Both the position numbers and the translations under genes were made by a program. The notes beneath the pieces were generated by a model, which was not told the DNA's origin, ran no database searches, and worked only from the letters and a program-made list of their open reading frames with translations. Shown here piece by piece: positions 34,853-42,845 of a stretch of DNA of 64,000 nucleotides. The stretch's first letter is position 1. Every line of letters starts with the position of its first letter. The DNA lies in IMG/VR virus record IMGVR_UViG_3300009509_000009, positions 1-64,000 of that record; one strand, given 5' to 3'. This DNA is from a virus.

Positions 34853-35504
34853 ACTCGTGAAGGATCATGCGGTCTCGGGTAGCCTTGTCGAGATGATTGA
34901 CGATCGGGATATCATCCTCGTTCTTCCTCACCTCTATCCACCCGAGAGAGGGCGCCAGAACGCTCTTGACCGCGCTGTCTACTGCAGCGCGTAGATCGTT
35001 GATGGTAACGCTGACTGCCGTGGCGACACCCTTGATGGGGGTGTGACCCTCGAACTTGCCGTCGTCGCCCTCGAACCTGATGAAGCGACTGCCGAAGTCA
35101 CCGGGGTTCTCGGTGAGGTCGAAGTCTGCCTCTTTCTTGTTCGGGCCAATGATCAGGCCGTTGCGATTGTCACCGTCCAACCACACAGTGATGTCTACCA
35201 GCTCGCCAGCCTTCTTGCGAGCTGACTTCAGGATGGTAAGTTTTGGCAGCACACCGGTGAACTCCTGCGCCGCGCCCAACCTCGCCTGCAGCATGGTGCT
35301 CTCCATGCTGTTCAGACGCCTCTTACGTCCGACCACTCCTCCCTTCGCGCGCTTCTCCGGCGGTACCCCCGCCATCAAGCTGTCTCCAAGCACATCCCGT
35401 GGGAGGTACTTGTCCATTTCCCTCAGCTCATCCTTGGTGTATCCCATGGATGTTGCGAGGGGCTCCAATTGAGCCAATGTGTACTTGACCTTCTTCTTGC
35501 CCAT
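34785..35504 (-). CDS. Hypothetical 239-residue protein upstream of terminase
   Basis: ATG 35504 with AGGAGG upstream and the ATAAG core of a minus-strand promoter-like motif ~47 nt upstream. A charged N-terminus (KKKVKYTLAQLEPL) is followed by a beta-rich middle (VDITVWLDGDNRNGLIIG...ADFDLTE), then a helix and an acidic Glu/Gln/Pro tail. No family recognised. Confidence 0.6.
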   Translation of the reverse strand: MGKKKVKYTLAQLEPLATSMGYTKDELREMDKYLPRDVLGDSLMAGVPPEKRAKGGVVGRKRRLNSMESTMLQARLGAAQEFTGVLPKLTILKSARKKAGELVDITVWLDGDNRNGLIIGPNKKEADFDLTENPGDFGSRFIRFEGDDGKFEGHTPIKGVATAVSVTINDLRAAVDSAVKSVLAPSLGWIEVRKNEDDIPIVNHLDKATRDRMILHECGSIEKEADQEAVEPAEQTSQP

Positions 35505-35542
35505 CTGGTCCTCCTGGCTATTGGCTAAAGGCTCTTCGTCTA

Positions 35543-35561
35543 CAAAGAGCTTATAACCAGG
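35543..35561 (-). promoter_or_regulatory. Minus-strand promoter-like motif upstream of 35504
   Basis: Minus-strand reading CCTGGTTATAAGCTCTTTG, nearly identical to the site at 22952 over 13 bases. It lies in the 78-nt divergent gap between the 239-residue gene and the large terminase gene. Confidence 0.65.
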
Positions 35562-35582
35562 AAGTGTGGTAAGATCAGTTCG

Positions 35583-37376
35583 ATGTCAGCCATTCTAGAA
35601 GATGTTAGGACTCCCAGGATCGAGCCACGGTTCGACTTGGACCTTGAAGACGAGCTCATTGATAGCTTCATTGATCCTGATGAAGAAGCTGAGATGGCCG
35701 AGCTTGACGCTATCATAGATGGCGTTGCTTACAAGCCTCCTGAGAGTCAGCTACCAGAGATCACTCCCTCTGAATTTACAGAGTTCGCCATCAGGATACC
35801 GGTGAAGGGTGACCTCGAGAGGTTCAGCTTCGAGGGCCGTGAGTACCTGCGTGAGATCTATGACACACCAGCTCGCCGCATACTCATGAAGTGTGGGCGT
35901 CAGACAGAGAAGTCTACCACTCTGGGGAACAAGTGCCTGGCGTACTGTGGGATCAACGGCAACTTCAATGTGCTGTACGTCAGCGCAACTGCCCAGCAAG
36001 CTCAGGTCTTTTCGGTAGACCGGATCAAGAACGTGATCGAGACCTCACCAGAGTTCGCTCATCTGGTCGACAGGAAGCTCCAGCAGAACGTTCTCTTCAA
36101 GCAGTTCAAAAACAGATCCAACATCAGAATCAGGTACGCCTTCCTGTCTGCAGACCGCGTTCGTGGTATTCCAGCAGACAAGATCTTGATCGATGAGATC
36201 CAGGACATCATCACCGATAACATACCAGTCATTGAGGCATGCGCCTTCCACTCTGACTGGAAGATCTTCTGCTACTCAGGCACTCCAAAGAGTCTGGATA
36301 ATACGATCGAGGTATACTGGGCGGACTTCAGCACGCAGAACGAGTGGGTAGTTCCGTGCGAGGCCTGTGGCGGTACCAGCCGTCGTAAGGACACCTGGCA
36401 CTGGAACATTCTCGGATCAAGGAACATCGGTAAGAAAGGTCTGGTGTGCGCCAAGTGCAAGAGATCGATCAACCCGAGACACCCAGACGCGCAGTGGTCA
36501 TCCAGGCAGCCAATAACGAAGGAAAATAGGAACCGAGTATCATTCGAGGGCTATCGAATTCCTCAGCTGATGGTACCGTGGGTAGACTGGGAAGAGGTAC
36601 TGTCTGCTCGTGAGCGATTCTCCACAGCTCAGTTCAACAACGAGGTCCTCGGACTGTCATACGATTCTGGCGTACGACCGCTCACAAGGGCACAGATCAA
36701 GTCGTGTTGCAAGGAAGAGATACACTTCACTGACCTAGAAGAGAATGCCCGCAAGTGCCACGGTGGAGTGTTCGCTGGTATCGACTGGGGTACTGGGGAG
36801 AATACCTACACAGTCATCTCACTTGGCGGTTACATGGGAGGATCGTTCCAGATATTCTTCTGCCACCGCTTCACTGGTGACGATCTTGAACCCAGAATGC
36901 AGCTGGATAAGATCGCCAAGCTGCTTCACGCAGTGAGGTTCAGGTGCTGTGGTGCTGACTACGGCGGAGGCTTCGACAAGAACGATTGGCTGATGAGAAA
37001 CTTCGGCCCAACAAAGTTCGTCAAGTTTCAGTACGCTCCGAACCCGAGTAAGAAGATCTACTGGCAGCCGAAGCTCGGCCGCTACATCGCCCACCGCACC
37101 GAGATCATGAGCGACATTTTCAACGCTCTCAAGCGTAAGCAGATCTGGCTGCCCAACTGGGAGGAGTTTGTCACTCCGCATGGAGAGGACATCCTCAACA
37201 TCTTCAGTGAGTGGAACGCCCAGCTCAGAATGCTGCAGTACAAGGTTAGCCCAGGGAAGACAGACGACACCTTCCACTCGATTCTATACTGCATGCTTGC
37301 CTCTATGATCGGCGGGAAGATGAGACCAGATATTCTGGTTCCAGTTCGTGAGGGCGACGTCCTGTTTCATGGTTAG
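35583..37376 (+). CDS. Terminase large subunit
   Basis: 597 residues. The ATPase is evident from the degenerate Walker A G105-R-Q-T-E-K110-S-T (Glu where Gly is usual), Walker B ILIDE (201-205) and the coupling-motif region CYSGTP. The C-terminal RNase H-like nuclease begins at GGVFAGIDWGTGENTYTVIS (motif I Asp) with further acidic residues (ADYGGG). Between the two lies a zinc ribbon: CEACGG...CAKCK. No obvious ribosome site precedes the ATG, so expression may be low or leader-dependent. It is isolated from the portal (which is at 20.7 kb) and flanked by minus-strand genes. It packages DNA through the portal. Confidence 0.93.
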   Translation: MSAILEDVRTPRIEPRFDLDLEDELIDSFIDPDEEAEMAELDAIIDGVAYKPPESQLPEITPSEFTEFAIRIPVKGDLERFSFEGREYLREIYDTPARRILMKCGRQTEKSTTLGNKCLAYCGINGNFNVLYVSATAQQAQVFSVDRIKNVIETSPEFAHLVDRKLQQNVLFKQFKNRSNIRIRYAFLSADRVRGIPADKILIDEIQDIITDNIPVIEACAFHSDWKIFCYSGTPKSLDNTIEVYWADFSTQNEWVVPCEACGGTSRRKDTWHWNILGSRNIGKKGLVCAKCKRSINPRHPDAQWSSRQPITKENRNRVSFEGYRIPQLMVPWVDWEEVLSARERFSTAQFNNEVLGLSYDSGVRPLTRAQIKSCCKEEIHFTDLEENARKCHGGVFAGIDWGTGENTYTVISLGGYMGGSFQIFFCHRFTGDDLEPRMQLDKIAKLLHAVRFRCCGADYGGGFDKNDWLMRNFGPTKFVKFQYAPNPSKKIYWQPKLGRYIAHRTEIMSDIFNALKRKQIWLPNWEEFVTPHGEDILNIFSEWNAQLRMLQYKVSPGKTDDTFHSILYCMLASMIGGKMRPDILVPVREGDVLFHG

Positions 37377-37387
37377 CTAAGAGGAAC

Positions 37388-37442
37388 GGACGGGTGTAGA
37401 ACTGGGACGCTGTAAAGCCATCCCTGTTCTACGATCCCGTCC
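37388..37442. terminator. Long interrupted hairpin after terminase
   Basis: Three consecutive stems: GGACGGG/CCCGTCC, GTAGAAC/GTTCTAC and GGGA/TCCC, separated by a bulge and a mismatch, with a 13-nt loop. It lies 12 nt after the terminase stop and in the gap before the converging 37541 gene. It is longer and more articulated than a simple terminator, so a structured RNA is an alternative. Confidence 0.6.
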
Positions 37443-37445
37443 CTT

Positions 37446-37522
37446 CAACCAGGTCCGTCGACGATCCCTCTCGGTTTCCTCTTTTCAGATCGCTGCCGAT
37501 CCTAGCCGTAGAACCTGGTTGG
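37446..37522. repeat. Inverted repeat in terminase 3' gap
   Basis: CAACCAGGT (37446-37454) and ACCTGGTTG (37514-37522) are perfect 9-bp inverted arms around 59 nt. A third copy of GTAGAAC lies at 37509. Together with the hairpin at 37388 the whole gap 37377-37540 looks structured; no ORF is evident in it. Confidence 0.5.
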
Positions 37523-37540
37523 TACTGCTCGGTGCCGAAC

Positions 37541-38116
37541 TCAAGCGGCTTTGCGTCCGCGCTTCTTTGCGGCCGGCTGCTTGGTCGTGGACTGCTTGGT
37601 TTTTCTGGCTGCACGCTTCTTGGGGGTGGGGGTGGGGACGTCGGTGATCTGGGTGCCGAGCGCTTCGACGTCTTCCTTCACGGACTCGAGCTCTGCGTTC
37701 AGCTCCTTCTTGAGCGCCTCCTTCAGGCCGCTTCGGAGAGTGTTGATCTCTCCTTGGAGCTGGGTCTCCTGCGCCTTCATCACCTTCTCGGCCTCGAGGG
37801 CGAAGCTGTTGATGGCGCTCACGGTGTTCTTGTCGAGCTGTCGGGTAACGCCGGCTGCGGCGCCAAAGCCCATGACGGCGCCCGACGTCGAACCGATCGT
37901 GATTCCGAGCCAGTCAGCCAACTCCAAGAGGCGCCCGGTGCTCCAGCCCAACAGCGCGCCGAGTCCCGCACCGCCGATCGTTCCCAGCAGATACACGAAC
38001 CAGTATCTGCCCAACGAACTCCCAAAGGTCAGCTCCTTGGCCGTCTTCTCGGCGATCTTGCTGATCTCCTTCTCGGTCTTCTCCTCTTTCTTCTCTGTCT
38101 TCGTCTCGTCTGACAT
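37541..38116 (-). CDS. Membrane protein with H1-like basic tail
   Basis: 191 residues, ATG 38116 with AGGAGG. Charged N-terminus with SKIAEKTAKEL (tag-like). Two hydrophobic segments follow (~33-60, WFVYLLGTIGGAGLGALLG; ~70-92, ITIGSTSGAVMGFGAAAG). Then a coiled coil (~100-160) and a Lys/Ala/Pro tail (PKKRAARKTK...KKRGRKAA) resembling histone H1/AT-hook tails. It could tether phage DNA to membrane, but that is inference. The opposite-strand ORF of similar length is a shadow. Confidence 0.7.
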   Translation of the reverse strand: MSDETKTEKKEEKTEKEISKIAEKTAKELTFGSSLGRYWFVYLLGTIGGAGLGALLGWSTGRLLELADWLGITIGSTSGAVMGFGAAAGVTRQLDKNTVSAINSFALEAEKVMKAQETQLQGEINTLRSGLKEALKKELNAELESVKEDVEALGTQITDVPTPTPKKRAARKTKQSTTKQPAAKKRGRKAA

Positions 38117-38128
38117 TGTCTTCCTCCT

Positions 38129-38146
38129 GACCTAATAGGTTAGGTC
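38129..38146 (-). promoter_or_regulatory. Palindrome between promoter motif and ribosome site
   Basis: GACCTAA-TAGG-TTAGGTC, a perfect 7-bp inverted repeat, directly abutting the AGGAGG of the 38116 gene and downstream of the ATAAG motif at 38159. It is well placed to act as an operator or as an RNA hairpin next to the ribosome site. Confidence 0.55.
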
Positions 38147-38158
38147 GCAATCTGGGTT

Positions 38159-38176
38159 CAATGATCTTATGACTGG
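38159..38176 (-). promoter_or_regulatory. Minus-strand promoter-like motif upstream of 38116
   Basis: Minus-strand reading CCAGTCATAAGATCATTG fits the six-site consensus. The ATAAG core is ~50 nt before the ATG. Confidence 0.65.
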
Positions 38177-38196
38177 AGGAAGGTCGGTTTTGCAGG

Positions 38197-38940
38197 TTAG
38201 AGGGCTGCCAGACGGCCCCTACTGCCTGTCTTCTTCATCTGGCGGGCCAGGTCATCGAAGGCGTCGATATCATTCGAGGCGAGGTGCTGAAGGAGCTTCT
38301 GGCTTGGCCCGAGCTCTGCGGCTCGCTCTACGAACAGTACTGCGATAGTGGACAGGTTCTTTCTGGCGACGACCAGGAGGTCACGAATGCGTTGAAGCTC
38401 GAGATTTGTTTTTAGGTCTTGGTGGGTAGCCACGAACTTGGTGGCCCTCATGCACAGCTGGTAGAAAGTCTGCCAAGAGTGATCTACTTTTAGCATATCA
38501 TTCAGCCGATCGATCTCTAGCTCTGTGATCTTGATAAAGATCTCGCAGAAACTGAGAAGCCTGTCTGTAGGCCAGGAATCTTCCCCGAGCTCCATCTCTA
38601 CCACCTGGTAAAGTTGGATGAGCTGGTCGTCCTCCATCTTAGTGAACCTCGATGCCACGAGACCGTTGACCTCGAAGAGCATGTTCAGGGCCTCTTTGAG
38701 GCGTTCGACTTCTCGCTCGAGGAATAGTAGGCGACGTATCATATCGCCAGGAGCAATCTCTCCTGCTATGTTCAGTCGATGGATCTCTGCGACGTCAGCA
38801 GTGCGTACATAGCAGCTGTCGCCCTCGTACTTCCTGCGAATGAGGCCTTGGTCGCATAGGTCATGGACCTTCTTCTGGGGGCAGTTGAGGATCCCCGCTG
38901 CCTTTGAAACTGGAATGAACTCTTTAGGGTTGCTTCCCAT
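38197..38940 (-). CDS. MerR/excisionase-type HTH regulator (predicted)
   Basis: 247 residues. The N-terminal ~50 residues fit a winged HTH of the MerR/excisionase type: IPVSKAAGILNCPQKKVHDLCDQGLIRRKYEGDSCYVRTADV (split-helix, then wing and a D-V anchor). The remainder is helical and may be a dimerisation or effector domain. It is transcribed away from the plus-strand capsid block, with a 20-bp palindrome in the shared gap, the usual arrangement for an autoregulating switch. The start is ATG 38940; GAGGATCGC lies just upstream. Confidence 0.65.
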   Translation of the reverse strand: MGSNPKEFIPVSKAAGILNCPQKKVHDLCDQGLIRRKYEGDSCYVRTADVAEIHRLNIAGEIAPGDMIRRLLFLEREVERLKEALNMLFEVNGLVASRFTKMEDDQLIQLYQVVEMELGEDSWPTDRLLSFCEIFIKITELEIDRLNDMLKVDHSWQTFYQLCMRATKFVATHQDLKTNLELQRIRDLLVVARKNLSTIAVLFVERAAELGPSQKLLQHLASNDIDAFDDLARQMKKTGSRGRLAAL

Positions 38941-38985
38941 GCGATCCTCTATATGCTAGTTTTTATAGTAGCAGTAGTGGGAGTA

Positions 38986-39005
38986 GACACCAAGTACTCG
39001 GTGTC
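38986..39005. promoter_or_regulatory. 20-bp palindromic operator candidate
   Basis: GACACC-A-AGTACT-C-GGTGTC: symmetric arms with one mismatched pair, centred on AGTACT. It lies between the HTH regulator (start 38940, minus) and the plus-strand capsid operon (start 39043), so it is the natural binding site candidate for that regulator. Confidence 0.55.
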
Positions 39006-39006
39006 A

Positions 39007-39021
39007 CGCCCGTAAGGGGCG
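39007..39021 (+). promoter_or_regulatory. Leader hairpin before capsid operon
   Basis: CGCCC-GTAA-GGGGCG stem-loop immediately after the palindrome and ~20 nt before the operon start codon. It could be an mRNA 5' stabilising hairpin or part of the regulatory switch. Confidence 0.4.
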
Positions 39022-39042
39022 CCAGCTATGAGGAACAGGCGC

Positions 39043-39939
39043 ATGATCGGAACTGAGACAGCACCCTTCACGATGGGTGACCATTCTCATCGTGAGGTGG
39101 CACCTGATCGGCTGCGTCTTCTTGGAAAGCAAGCTAGCGCTTTGTATTCCCAGAGGAACATGCCGTTGACTGAGGCGGTGGTCCAGGTTCTGGGTTCGGA
39201 ACAGAATCTGGGTCCGGAGCACGTGCGGAGGGTCGTTGAGTTCGCCAACACCTACGCCTTCGACAGCGACTTCGACAAGCAGGCTGGAGATCACAGGGTC
39301 GTGAACTTCAACGACGGCCCGGCGGATCCATCAAGTGTCATGAAGGAGCTGCGTGATGGCTCGACCCCCTCGGTCTATGGTGCCCCTGCTCCTGTGAGCG
39401 AGCCTTCGGGTTACGTTCCAGGGGCTGAAGGCGCTCTGGCTGAGGCGTTCGGTCAAAACGTGAAGACGGCTGCGGCGAACGGAGGCTATCCGTTTGAGAA
39501 CCCACACGGAGACATGTTCGCTCTCTACGATACGGTGAGGGCTGCTCGAGATCAGATCCACGCGGAACTGTCTGAGCTGGAAGTGGCGTATGACAGCGCC
39601 GCTGACTCCCTCTTCAAGGAGGCTCGCCAGGTGATCCTGGATGGGAACTCCCCGGCCGACGTGTCTTCTGTCGTCGCTTCCGCTGCTCCCAGTGTGGACT
39701 TCGTGAAGCTGGCGCTGAAGCTCATCTCGAACCGGATGGAGTACGAGCGCATCCCTGTGAGGGAGGGTCTGAACAAGACGGCTTCTGTGCGCCTGGCCAA
39801 TCCACAGCACCCGCTGTACAGGGCCACGGTCGAGTTCGTCAAGGTGGCTGGTGCTCGCTTCCATCGTGTTGCTGCGCTCGAGCACCTCAACGAGCAGATC
39901 GCTGAGGTCAGGCGAGAGATGAAGAAGGTGATGCAATGA
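39043..39939 (+). CDS. Tagged virion protein, first gene of capsid block
   Basis: 298 residues from ATG 39043 (GAGGA nine bases upstream; the ATG at 39028 has none). It carries the short motif repeatedly: FDKQAGDH, VKTAAAN, FKEARQ, FVKLALK, NKTASVRL and FVKVAGAR. Otherwise helical with a Pro/Gly-rich segment at ~105-145. No recognised domain. Spaced motifs may mark processing sites. Structural role inferred from the operon. Confidence 0.65.
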   Translation: MIGTETAPFTMGDHSHREVAPDRLRLLGKQASALYSQRNMPLTEAVVQVLGSEQNLGPEHVRRVVEFANTYAFDSDFDKQAGDHRVVNFNDGPADPSSVMKELRDGSTPSVYGAPAPVSEPSGYVPGAEGALAEAFGQNVKTAAANGGYPFENPHGDMFALYDTVRAARDQIHAELSELEVAYDSAADSLFKEARQVILDGNSPADVSSVVASAAPSVDFVKLALKLISNRMEYERIPVREGLNKTASVRLANPQHPLYRATVEFVKVAGARFHRVAALEHLNEQIAEVRREMKKVMQ

Positions 39940-40292
39940 GTCTGATCGCTGCTGACCACCTGGTTCGTCAGGAACTCCAGAAGGCTGCCACGGCCGCTGA
40001 TGTCGGCCGTGGCATCATTGGTGCCGTCAAAGGTACTGGTCGTGTGATCCAGAAGGGATTCTCAGAGGCTGGTCGTCAGGCCGCCCAAGAGCTTGGTGGT
40101 GGAGCGGGCGGCAAGCTGGTTGGTGGAGCTATCACTGCAGCTCCGGCTCTCGCCGCTGGTGGAGCGGCTGCTTACGGAATCAATGAGATGGCCGGCGATC
40201 CGCTTGGTCGTTACGTGGCTCGGAAGCGTCAGCAGCTCGCCAACAGAATCCAGGGCTCTCAGGTCTACCAGCAGGGAGGAGTGTACTACTGA
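39936..40292 (+). CDS. Tagged glycine-zipper protein
   Basis: 118 residues, ATGA-coupled. N-terminus VRQELQKAATAAD (tag), then a hydrophobic Gly/Ala stretch (GGAGGKLVGGAITAAPALAAGGAAAYG) able to cross a membrane, then a basic C-terminus. Same architecture as 19744 and 29224. Confidence 0.65.
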   Translation: MSLIAADHLVRQELQKAATAADVGRGIIGAVKGTGRVIQKGFSEAGRQAAQELGGGAGGKLVGGAITAAPALAAGGAAAYGINEMAGDPLGRYVARKRQQLANRIQGSQVYQQGGVYY

Positions 40293-40744
40293 TGGGCGCA
40301 ATCAGAGACTTCCTCGAGCACGAGGGTATGATCGAAAAAACAGCTGCGGCTCCTCTGTCCTGGAGAGAAGCCGCACACAAAGCTGGGGTCATGGCTGCTG
40401 GTACAGCTCTCACCTACGGAGTCATGGAGGCTATCAGCGCCGCCAAGAATGCTGTCAACAGGACTCGTGGCTACCGAGCCATGATCGACACCAACCCAGA
40501 GCTCAAGGAGATGGATGCCGAGGGCGTCAAGGCCATGTACAACATGATGCACAAGACCGCCCCGACTCTTGCTCAGAACCCCTACATAGCTGGGGGCTTC
40601 GTCAAGCGAATCGAGCACGGCAAGAAGTGGATGGATCCGCGCATTGTGTCCGACTTGGCTGAGACCGAGGCGAAGATGCAGCGCACTGGCTACGGACCAC
40701 TGACCGGCTTCCCATTCGAGGTCGGCAAGGCCATGGCTGGCTGA
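40292..40744 (+). CDS. Tagged hypothetical virion protein
   Basis: 150 residues; the ATG overlaps the previous stop (TGATG). N-terminus LEHEGMIEKTAAAPLS carries the tag. A hydrophobic helix (AGVMAAGTALTYGVMEAISAA) and a charged helical C-terminus follow. No enzyme motif. Confidence 0.65.
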   Translation: MGAIRDFLEHEGMIEKTAAAPLSWREAAHKAGVMAAGTALTYGVMEAISAAKNAVNRTRGYRAMIDTNPELKEMDAEGVKAMYNMMHKTAPTLAQNPYIAGGFVKRIEHGKKWMDPRIVSDLAETEAKMQRTGYGPLTGFPFEVGKAMAG

Positions 40745-40754
40745 TTCCTCTATC

Positions 40755-42764
40755 ATGATCATAAAGCAGTGCCAGTTTAGTGGGCGGGATGATAGTGGAG
40801 TGCACGTGCACCTCCTCCATCCTGGCTACGACAACGAGCACCTGGTCAAGGTAGCTGCGGCGTCGCCTCCCCAGCTTGAGCGAGTCCTCAAGCTGGTGCG
40901 GTCAATGCCCAAGACAAACAGTTCTCTTCCAGTTCTGGTAAGCGCCATGGGGGCTGGAGAGTACTGGGGGTCGAACTCCAACGGAGACTACTTCCCAGAG
41001 TCCTCATTGATCCACACTCCACCAAACTGGTTGGGTCTGTCTCTGGACCTGCAACGGCAATTGGGAGCTAGGTGGGAGTGGGGATACCCGACGTTCTACA
41101 ACGCCCACGCCTTCCAGCACCACGTGAACAAGGATCCAGCTCGAGCATTCGGCGATGTCGTCTACGCGATGTGGGATCCACAGATGAAGCGAGTGCTTCT
41201 GGTCATCAACATCGACCGGGAGAAGGCGCGAGTCATGGGTGCCATCAGCGTGGTGGACAAGATCGAGAACGGGGAGTTCCCTGATGTCTCGATGGGCTGC
41301 AAGGTGCCCTACGATGTCTGCACCATTTGCGCCGACTGGTCGCGCATCACACAGAACCCAAAGAAGGACCTCGCTGAGCACAGGAAGCGTCCCATTCGTG
41401 GGCTCTCCACCACGCGCCACGAGTACTGTCAGCATCTGCAGGCAGAGCTGAACAAGATCTATCCTGACGGCCGTAAGGTCGCCATGATCAATCTGCACCC
41501 CAAGTTCTTTGATCTTAGCTTCGTATTCATCGGAGCCGACAAGACCTCGAAGGTGATGGCGAAGCTGGCTGGCGCTCAGATGTGTCCCATCCGCTCTAAC
41601 GCCAGGATGTGCAAGAAGGGATGTTTCGACTGTGCTATTCCCTCGAGCCATGTGTACGAGGTATGGTCAAGAGAGAAGACAGCCGAAAGGGCTGAGAGAT
41701 CTGGTGCTGTGGCAGTCTCTATGAGTAAAGAGGAACCAACTGCATATGATCGTATGCGCGCTGAAGCTACCTCCAGAGGTCTAACTCCTCATCAGCACGC
41801 TATGAAGATGGGCCGTAAGGAGTGGCTGACGCGCATAAATAAGGCGCGGAAAGAGGATGCAGCTTCGGGGAGACCCTGGCTCGGTGATAAAAAGATCGAG
41901 AAGAAGGCGGTCACCTTTCCAGGTATGGAAAGGGAGCTCCGAGACGAGAGGGATGAGATGGGCCCACTCGAGGAGCTGTTTGGGATCGATAAGCAATCTG
42001 CTGCAGAGATCGCTAAGAAAGCGGAGATCATCAAGCAGATAAGATCTAACTTCTCGAAGAGCCTGCCAGGAATGACAGCTGAAGAACCCAACATTCCTAA
42101 CGACGTTCTCAACGCCATGTCTCAATGTCCCAGAGAAGCTCTCGGTACGGCTGGCAGTATGGGAATCGTTCTCAAGCCCAGAGAGTTTCAGAGGACCATA
42201 ATCATAGCTCGAGGCAGGCCTGACTTGGCTGACCAGCTCGACGATGCTGGAGCTTGCTTCAGTCCAGGAGCTCCTCCATCGAGGGACTTCAGCATCTCAG
42301 ATAAGATCATTCCGCGCCTACTACAGGCGCTGGCACCATTGATAGGAGAACGGAGCTGTTTCGGCCCGCCCGTTCACCGAAGAGTCATACGGATGACGAT
42401 CATCAAGAGGCCGGAGTCACCGCTTGAGCTTGAGGGTAATCCGCTTCTAGACAAGCTGAGCGCAGATTATTCTGCGTACCGACAGCAGCTTCTGTACAAG
42501 CAGGCAGCTCTAGTTGACCAGCTCATCCACGAGCACCCTTGGGTAACGTCCGCTATCCTCGGACCCCAAATTGAAGGATCGTTTGGAGGGGGTCTTGTCA
42601 AGGCGGGGGGTAGTGTGGTGGAATCAATGCTTGGAATGCTCTCGATCGACTATCTAAACCAGGCACACCTTCCGAAACCGATCTCGGAGTTCGTTTCGGA
42701 TCATTGTGACCTGGCCGGATTGAAGTCGGCAGGGGAGCTCGCTTCGTGCGGTAGGGTAGCGTAG
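40755..42764 (+). CDS. Prohead maturation protease candidate, extended
   Basis: 669 residues. The N-terminal ~230 residues resemble phage prohead proteases: LVSAMGAGEYWGSNSNGDYFPE, then HVNKDPARAFGDVVYAMWDPQMKRVLLVINIDR, and FPDVSMGCKVPYDVC, where the conserved His and the Ser of SMGC are catalytic candidates. Cys pairs (CTIC; CPIRSNARMCKKGCFDC) suggest a metal site. The C-terminal ~430 residues are an extension of unknown role with several K-x-A motifs (EKKAVTF, KKAEI, YKQAALV). It lies upstream of scaffold-like and capsid genes as expected for a capsid protease. It could process the tags found in the other proteins. Confidence 0.65.
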   Translation: MIIKQCQFSGRDDSGVHVHLLHPGYDNEHLVKVAAASPPQLERVLKLVRSMPKTNSSLPVLVSAMGAGEYWGSNSNGDYFPESSLIHTPPNWLGLSLDLQRQLGARWEWGYPTFYNAHAFQHHVNKDPARAFGDVVYAMWDPQMKRVLLVINIDREKARVMGAISVVDKIENGEFPDVSMGCKVPYDVCTICADWSRITQNPKKDLAEHRKRPIRGLSTTRHEYCQHLQAELNKIYPDGRKVAMINLHPKFFDLSFVFIGADKTSKVMAKLAGAQMCPIRSNARMCKKGCFDCAIPSSHVYEVWSREKTAERAERSGAVAVSMSKEEPTAYDRMRAEATSRGLTPHQHAMKMGRKEWLTRINKARKEDAASGRPWLGDKKIEKKAVTFPGMERELRDERDEMGPLEELFGIDKQSAAEIAKKAEIIKQIRSNFSKSLPGMTAEEPNIPNDVLNAMSQCPREALGTAGSMGIVLKPREFQRTIIIARGRPDLADQLDDAGACFSPGAPPSRDFSISDKIIPRLLQALAPLIGERSCFGPPVHRRVIRMTIIKRPESPLELEGNPLLDKLSADYSAYRQQLLYKQAALVDQLIHEHPWVTSAILGPQIEGSFGGGLVKAGGSVVESMLGMLSIDYLNQAHLPKPISEFVSDHCDLAGLKSAGELASCGRVA

Positions 42765-42845
42765 GGGCGTCATGGACTCTCGAAGATCGCTTCTCACCGT
42801 CAATAGGCCTTTTGAAGGGTAAATGACAACGAGGAGAAAAGAACA

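Noticed and set aside
16742-35523. GCTATTG shared upstream of plus operons at 16742 and 35517
   Set aside because: Only seven bases, at different distances from the start codons, and missing before 23031 and 39043; not enough for a promoter call.
22605-37540. tRNA or other classical RNA genes in gaps
   Set aside because: No cloverleaf with a GTTCRA-type T-arm or CCA end was found in any gap I read.
37532-38135. Two plus-strand ORFs of ~190 residues
   Set aside because: Both lie opposite the minus-strand membrane protein, which has AGGAGG and a promoter-like motif; the plus ORFs have neither.
38941-38985. Seventh copy of the ATAAG promoter motif before the HTH regulator
   Set aside because: TACTATAAAAACTAG is A/T-rich and could be a -10 element, but it lacks the invariant ATAAG-NNC-NNTG spacing and is much closer to the start codon.
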